Source of the DNA: Spizellomyces punctatus DAOM BR117
Lineage: Eukaryota; Chytridiomycota; Chytridiomycetes; Spizellomycetales; Spizellomycetaceae
DNA length: 64,000 nt
Direction: 5' to 3'
NCBI RefSeq assembly: GCF_000182565.1
Contig: NW_015971537.1
Coordinates: 1,089,299-1,153,298, forward strand
Translations under genes and position numbers: made by a program
Part shown: piece after piece, positions 59,786-64,000 of the stretch
Numbering within the stretch: the first letter of the stretch is position 1
How the letters are laid out: each line of letters begins with the position of its first letter
Notes under the pieces: model-generated
The model's database searches: none
Told to the model about the DNA's origin: nothing
The model's input: only the letters and a program-made list of their open reading frames with translations

Positions 59786-60074
59786 CCTTTCAGGAAAGTC
59801 CAATGTTCGTGACGTACAAGTTTGCATGGCGGACTTCAAATTGCTCAGGTCATGTGATGATATATCATGTGAACAGGGTTTCAAAAACAACTTGTGGGCG
59901 CTTATCGTGTGGTTTTCTTCCAACTACCAGATCTCAACATTCGCACAGTCGACATCCATACCCATAGCAAACAAGTCGGCCTTGCTGATTGAACAACGAC
60001 TACGCAGCTTGCTGCTCAAAAGCGCCAAGAGATTAAGCCAAATTTCTGTTTTTCATACGTATCCTAAACGTCCA

Positions 60075-60719
60075 ATGAATCCTGCGCAGCCTCCGTCTGA
60101 CGCACCCGCCGCTACACCGGTTCCCTCCGAACCCTCAGTGGCCAACTCCTTCAAGCAGGCTGCTTACGCTGTCACCCAACTCTACAAGGAGTCTCTCAAC
60201 CAACAAAAGCGATCCTATAACGCCGGATATTCCCAATGCTTGCAGGACCTGTGGCAATTCGTGGCTCTTCAGAGAGCCCAAGGAAAGCAAGCCGTTCCTG
60301 TCACCGATTTAGTCACTTTCTTTGCCAAAAAGTATGAAACCCTTCAAGTAGAAAGCGCTGAATCAAGAAGAGAAGAACCAGTGCTGTCAAATACCCCTTC
60401 TGAAGTTCAGCCACCCCCACCATCGACTATATTGCCTCAAGAACCCCTGTCAATCAATAACTTCACATTCTCCCCGCCACCAACCATACATCAAGCATCT
60501 CCAGTATCACAAGTTGAGACACCGGCCGCCTTCGTACACGACCTTTCTTCACCGGCGCCGTCCAAGCGTCGATGGAATCAGGGACCAGGATTTGGAAATG
60601 AAATGGGGTTTCTAGGACGTACCTTCAATTGGGCAGACACGTTTCCTCTCGAGCCCACAGCGAAGCGAAGTAGGTGGAAAAGAGATACCACGGATGAGAA
60701 TGATTTCATGGATGATTGA
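60075..60719 (+). CDS. HAPSTR1/C16orf72-like protein (fungal DUF4588 type)
   Basis: An intronless frame of 214 codons. The N-terminal third reads ANSFKQAAYAVTQLYKESLN, QQKRSYNAGYSQCLQDLWQF and VPVTDLVTFFAKKYE: an A-x-x-V-x-x-L-Y-K-x-x-L ... R-x-Y-x-A-G-[FY] ... LW-x-[FY] helix pair that matches the conserved core of human HAPSTR1, a partner of the ubiquitin ligase HUWE1 in stress responses. The rest is Pro/Ser-rich and ends with a basic KRSRWKRD and acidic tail, so nuclear location is likely. The same frame is open upstream to 59766, but that part overlaps the unknown minus-strand gene; Met at 60075 fits the family start. Confidence 0.65.
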   Translation: MNPAQPPSDAPAATPVPSEPSVANSFKQAAYAVTQLYKESLNQQKRSYNAGYSQCLQDLWQFVALQRAQGKQAVPVTDLVTFFAKKYETLQVESAESRREEPVLSNTPSEVQPPPPSTILPQEPLSINNFTFSPPPTIHQASPVSQVETPAAFVHDLSSPAPSKRRWNQGPGFGNEMGFLGRTFNWADTFPLEPTAKRSRWKRDTTDENDFMDD

Positions 60720-60973
60720 ATGTCTGGAGTAGCGTTAGCGTATCGATTGTACAGTGTAAATCAAGCCATCTACAATTCATATTTATTTTTATCCTATATC
60801 CTAATCTACACGCCGTCCGGATGGTCCAAACCTACATCCAGAATGTCTAATATATAAAATGAAATCAACAGCCAAGCGTCCATGGCATCCGCCTAATGGC
60901 AACAAACCCGACAAATCCCTCATATATACAAATGCGTGTCCATGGAAGACCCGACGGTTCATGTCCACGTGAA

Positions 60974-62546
60974 TTACGCGAAAGGCGATGAAGCCTGCTT
61001 GATTGCACCAGTGGCTGATCCGCCATATTGATGAGGATCGGCCGGATGGGCCAAAATGAAGGGTACAGGTCCGTCAAGTTCCCTATATCCATCTTCTTCA
61101 CTCCGATCATCGTCTTCTGCAGGCGTGGCAAGTCCGTGATGCAGATGGGTCTTTCCTCTTGGGTGCATTGGTGTGACATGCGGAAAAGTGTTTCGTGCGA
61201 GTTGTGCGACCATAGCTGCCGCACACCGGTTTACTTCCAACTAAATGGCATGAATGGATCGAGAATTAACACAGTAATAATGCGCCATAGACCACACACA
61301 CACACACACACACACCATTTGGGGGATATCCAGGCTTGAAACGATTGCCACAGTATGCAAGGATTGAGACTCCAGTTCGCGGCCCATGAATACATGGAAA
61401 TCATGTAAATTAATGCCAATTGTCTCGAAAGCATATCTTAGTGCAGCAGCAGCTTGGACTGAGGGCCGGAATCGGACGTAGTGATAGTCTACAAATGCTT
61501 GTGAGTCCACCTTGATGCACGGTTCCGAATCAAGTGGTCACTTACAGGGTTGAATTCTGTTAAGAACCTGGTCGGCGATCAGAAAGAGCTCTGACTTGGT
61601 GGTCGCATCGTATTTAAAAAGATCGAGAAAGAACTCCAGGAACATATTGGGCGTCACGGCGTTCAAATTCCAGTTCAACATTTGCAGGACCCACAGCTCC
61701 ATCGCCTGCAGGGACGTTAGGAAGAAGCTCAGTTAAACTCGACGACAAATATTAGTACCGACCTTGAGACCCTCCACATTAAATGCGCCTGCGGCGAGTT
61801 CTTCAAGCTCCACGCATGTTGGCGTTCTGGTTTCACAAATTTTGGATGCGATCAGGAAACTAGCTGCCCCAAGGGCTTGGTAATGTGACAGCTGCAGGGT
61901 TTCAATGCTACATATGCGATCTAGAATGCTCACGGACAACTGAAGTAACAAGAAAGAATAGGTTTTAGAACTTCCATCTTATCCCGAAAACAGCTCCGAA
62001 CTACTGATGTGTGGAAGTCACCTGAAAGATTTCACTGCAATAGTATCTGAAATGTCGAGCAAGCTATAGACAGGCAAAGAAGATAACGTTAGATCTAAAG
62101 CATTGTCAGACAGTATCATCACTGAATACCACAATCACTGACCTCCAGTAGCCACTCAATCAGCTCCCTAACAACGTACCACAGTTAGCATAAACATGGA
62201 AACGAGGGACATACACCAGCAACTATATTTCATGTGTAATCAGAGGCATTATGCGAGCATATTGCTGTGGTGGAAGCAAGCAAGCATCCACTGAAACACG
62301 GAGTACCCTATCCTCCAAAGCCACGGATGCTCACCTTCTATGGTCAGTTCCAATCGACCCTCGTTGTACGTCCTCCATGTAGAAGGGGTTCGGGCGGTAT
62401 CTGGGTTCCATTTCCAGCCTGAAAAGATGCAACTTTTGAATTTGCGCCAATTCATCCGAGTCCTTCCCTTCAACGAACGGACGACGTAGAGCTGGGTGAG
62501 GAAGGAATGACGCCAGGCGGGGTGGAGCAGGACCTGCGACAGGCAT
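60974..62546 (-). CDS. Cyclin (cyclin box N and C domains)
   Basis: The start MPVAGPAPPRLASFLPHPAL leads to PRYRPNPFYMEDVQRGSIGT, where R-x-x-L-I/E-W-L follows over an intron. The cyclin box continues SVSILDRICSIETLQLSHYQ, LGAASFLIASKICETRTPTC, VELEELAAGAFNVEGLKAME in pieces and LQMLNWNLNAVTPNMFLEFF. The second box is FRPSVQAAAALRYAFETIGI. The last exon begins LEVNRCAAAMVAQLARNTFP and ends in an acidic, Pro-rich tail. The L-S-V-x-I-L-D-R and L-G-A-x-x-x-L-I-A-S-K signatures place it with cell-cycle cyclins of the A/B/D-E group; the exact class is unclear. About eight introns, one of which begins in a microsatellite. Confidence 0.8.
61293..61315. repeat. (CA)n microsatellite, about 11.5 copies, at a cyclin intron donor
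   Basis: On the cyclin strand this reads (TG)n and starts exactly at the intron donor: exon ...CCCCAAATG then GTGTGTGTG. The intron spans 61241-61315 and its acceptor is ATTTAG. Confidence 0.8.
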
Positions 62547-63099
62547 CTTGCGGAACTGTATAGCGGAAGGGAAACGTCAAAGGATGCACCACCAGTCCGC
62601 ATTTGCGTGGACACTAAGCAAGTTCGGACAAAAGCCGGGGACATGCCCAAGAGGCTGGACACCATGAACATGTTCCAATACTACTTACAATAACTGCCGC
62701 TCCACCACCAGCTACACACAGGCTACTCTTAAATGGTGCTGGGAAGGCTGCTGGGCGGGTAATACTGCTGGAATTTGCTTCCACGGGCCAAAGTTGAAGA
62801 GAGGTGAGGGCGGAAGAAGGAGCGGGGTGGGTGCTGGACGACATCCACACGATCTGGACAATTCACGTGAGCATACACACGTAAGCAGTAACCGCGACAT
62901 AGCGCATGTTGGACTGGACCGACTAGTGGAACTTGCATGCGTAGATCGCGGAGCGGTCACATAGACAGTTTTGTGACAGAGTTGATCTGTGCGTACCGGA
63001 TTGTGAGGGGCCATGCAAATAAGGTACTTTGAAGCCCCTCGACGCTCTTGATTTGTGCACTAGCCAGCTCTTCTGTGGTTAAAGCCGTACTGTGTTTAT
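62547..63099. other. Divergent intergenic region, cyclin / IFT172
   Basis: No gene is recognised. Both promoters must lie here. Confidence 0.45.
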
Positions 63100-64000
63100 A
63101 TGGGAAGGCACTTGAAATCGATCATACCACAGGCAGATTCACCGCAGCGAGTCACTGCACTGGCATGGTCGCAAAATAATCAGAAACTAGCCGTCGTCGG
63201 CCTCGACAGAGTGGTGCAACTTTTTGACGAAACTGGGGAAAGAAAGGATCGATTCGCTACCAAGCCGGGTGATCCGAAAGTAAGGAGGGCCTTACTGCCG
63301 TTATATCGATCTCAATAATGAATAGCTTACTGACTGCGTACTTGAATATTAGGCCGCAAAGTCGTACTACATATGCGGGTTAGCGTTTTCTCCTGACTCG
63401 ACGAAATTGGCAGTCGCCCAGTCCGACAATGCTGTCTTCGTGTACAGACTTGGCCTTGAATGGGGAGAGAAAAAGTCAATTGTGAATAAGTTTATACAAG
63501 CGGCAGAAATAACTTGCCTCACATGGCCGAAAGAGCAACCAAACGCTCTGGTGTTCGGTCTTGCGGACGGCAAGGTGTGCTGTGCAAAACGAGAAGCATT
63601 ATCAAACGACCTTTTTCACTGATGCAGGTGCTCAACAAAGGTACGGGTAGGGAATCTGAAGACCAATAAGGCGGCCACGCTTTATCAAACCGACAGTTGC
63701 GTAGTATCGGCGGCCAGCAGTGTCGACGGAAATGCTATAATAACTGGACACTTGGACGGGTCCATCAATCGCTTCTTCTTTGATGATGGAATATCTGGCG
63801 CTTCACAGGTATTGAATGAAGCTGCTGTTAAGCCCCCTTCATTGTCCACTCTAACCCACCCGTGCTGCAGGGAAAATTTGCAACGCATCAATGTGCACCA
63901 ATTGCGCTTTCCTGGGGCGAGAGCGTTGTCGCATCTGGAAGTGACCGTGTTGTAGTGTTTTATGATCAAGAAGGTCAGCCGTACCATCCAATGTTGTCAT
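63100..64000 (+). CDS. IFT172: IFT172-like intraflagellar transport protein, 3' partial
   Basis: IFT172 is a WD/TPR subunit of IFT complex B, which builds cilia and flagella. Visible exons: 63100-63279, 63353-63574, 63641-63808 and 63871 to the window end. The start is [20 protein letters not shown], then [80 protein letters not shown] in pieces, [55 protein letters not shown], and [20 protein letters not shown]. The [14 protein letters not shown]...NKFIQ and GKVRxxNxKTNK blocks are specific for IFT172. About 210 residues of the N-terminal propeller are present; the remainder lies outside. Confidence 0.9.

Noticed and set aside
59766-60074. Upstream extension of the HAPSTR1-like frame
   Set aside because: It overlaps the start of the minus-strand unknown gene and does not resemble the family.
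1-64000. CRISPR arrays, prophage, insertion sequences or biosynthetic cluster
   Set aside because: No regularly spaced repeats, integrases, transposases or co-directional enzyme clusters were seen; the window is ordinary fungal nuclear DNA.

Overview
The window is a stretch of nuclear DNA from a fungus that makes flagellated zoospores, most likely a chytrid-type (Chytridiomycota-like) fungus. Genes are dense, lie on both strands and are cut by many short GT-AG introns, mostly 55-85 nt. The gene set mixes clear fungal genes (delta-14 sterol reductase, ARG2-type N-acetylglutamate synthase, MDV1-like WD protein, MOT1, Iwr1) with genes tied to flagella or centrioles: an NDK plus DPY-30 protein of the NME5/radial spoke RSP23 type, a four EF-hand centrin, and the start of an IFT172-like gene. 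I recognise no mobile element, tRNA, rRNA, CRISPR array or prokaryotic operon.

Layout. 0-11 kb: the end of a secreted-type S41 peptidase with a Pro/Thr repeat tail, RSP23/NME5, ERG24, ARG2, GET4, a PEHE-domain protein and a HAD phosphatase-like protein. 11-20 kb: an LCCL-domain membrane protein, hamartin (TSC1), the ER glucosyltransferase ALG8 and an EEIG1/FAM102-type C2 protein. 21-34 kb: MDV1-like WD40 protein, ribosomal protein uL22 (RPL17), a 55-residue membrane peptide, MOT1, MOCS2B (MoaE) and centrin. 34-44 kb: RNase P subunit Rpp40, an STI1/DP-domain protein, Iwr1, a 64-residue membrane protein and MLH3. 44-52 kb: mitofusin FZO1, RidA, a TLDc protein, a GST-fold protein and mitochondrial ribosomal protein bL33m. 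52-64 kb: a sphingomyelin synthase-related enzyme, a gene-poor 2.2 kb, an isochorismatase-type hydrolase, ATP synthase subunit d, an unknown probable mitochondrial protein, a HAPSTR1-like protein, a cyclin and IFT172 (cut by the window edge).

The genes do not form one pathway. A loose theme is mitochondria: fission (MDV1), fusion (FZO1), ATP synthase, bL33m, ARG2 with a presequence, RidA and an unknown presequence-bearing protein. With about 30 genes this may be chance. The most unusual material is in gene structure: a start codon split by an intron (bL33m), several start exons of 1-11 nt, 16-nt and 20-nt internal microexons (MLH3, ERG24), a GC-AG intron (GET4) and a donor site built from a CA/TG microsatellite (cyclin). 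All exon joins were read by eye from splice signals and family conservation, without transcripts. I found no convincing undescribed multi-gene system.
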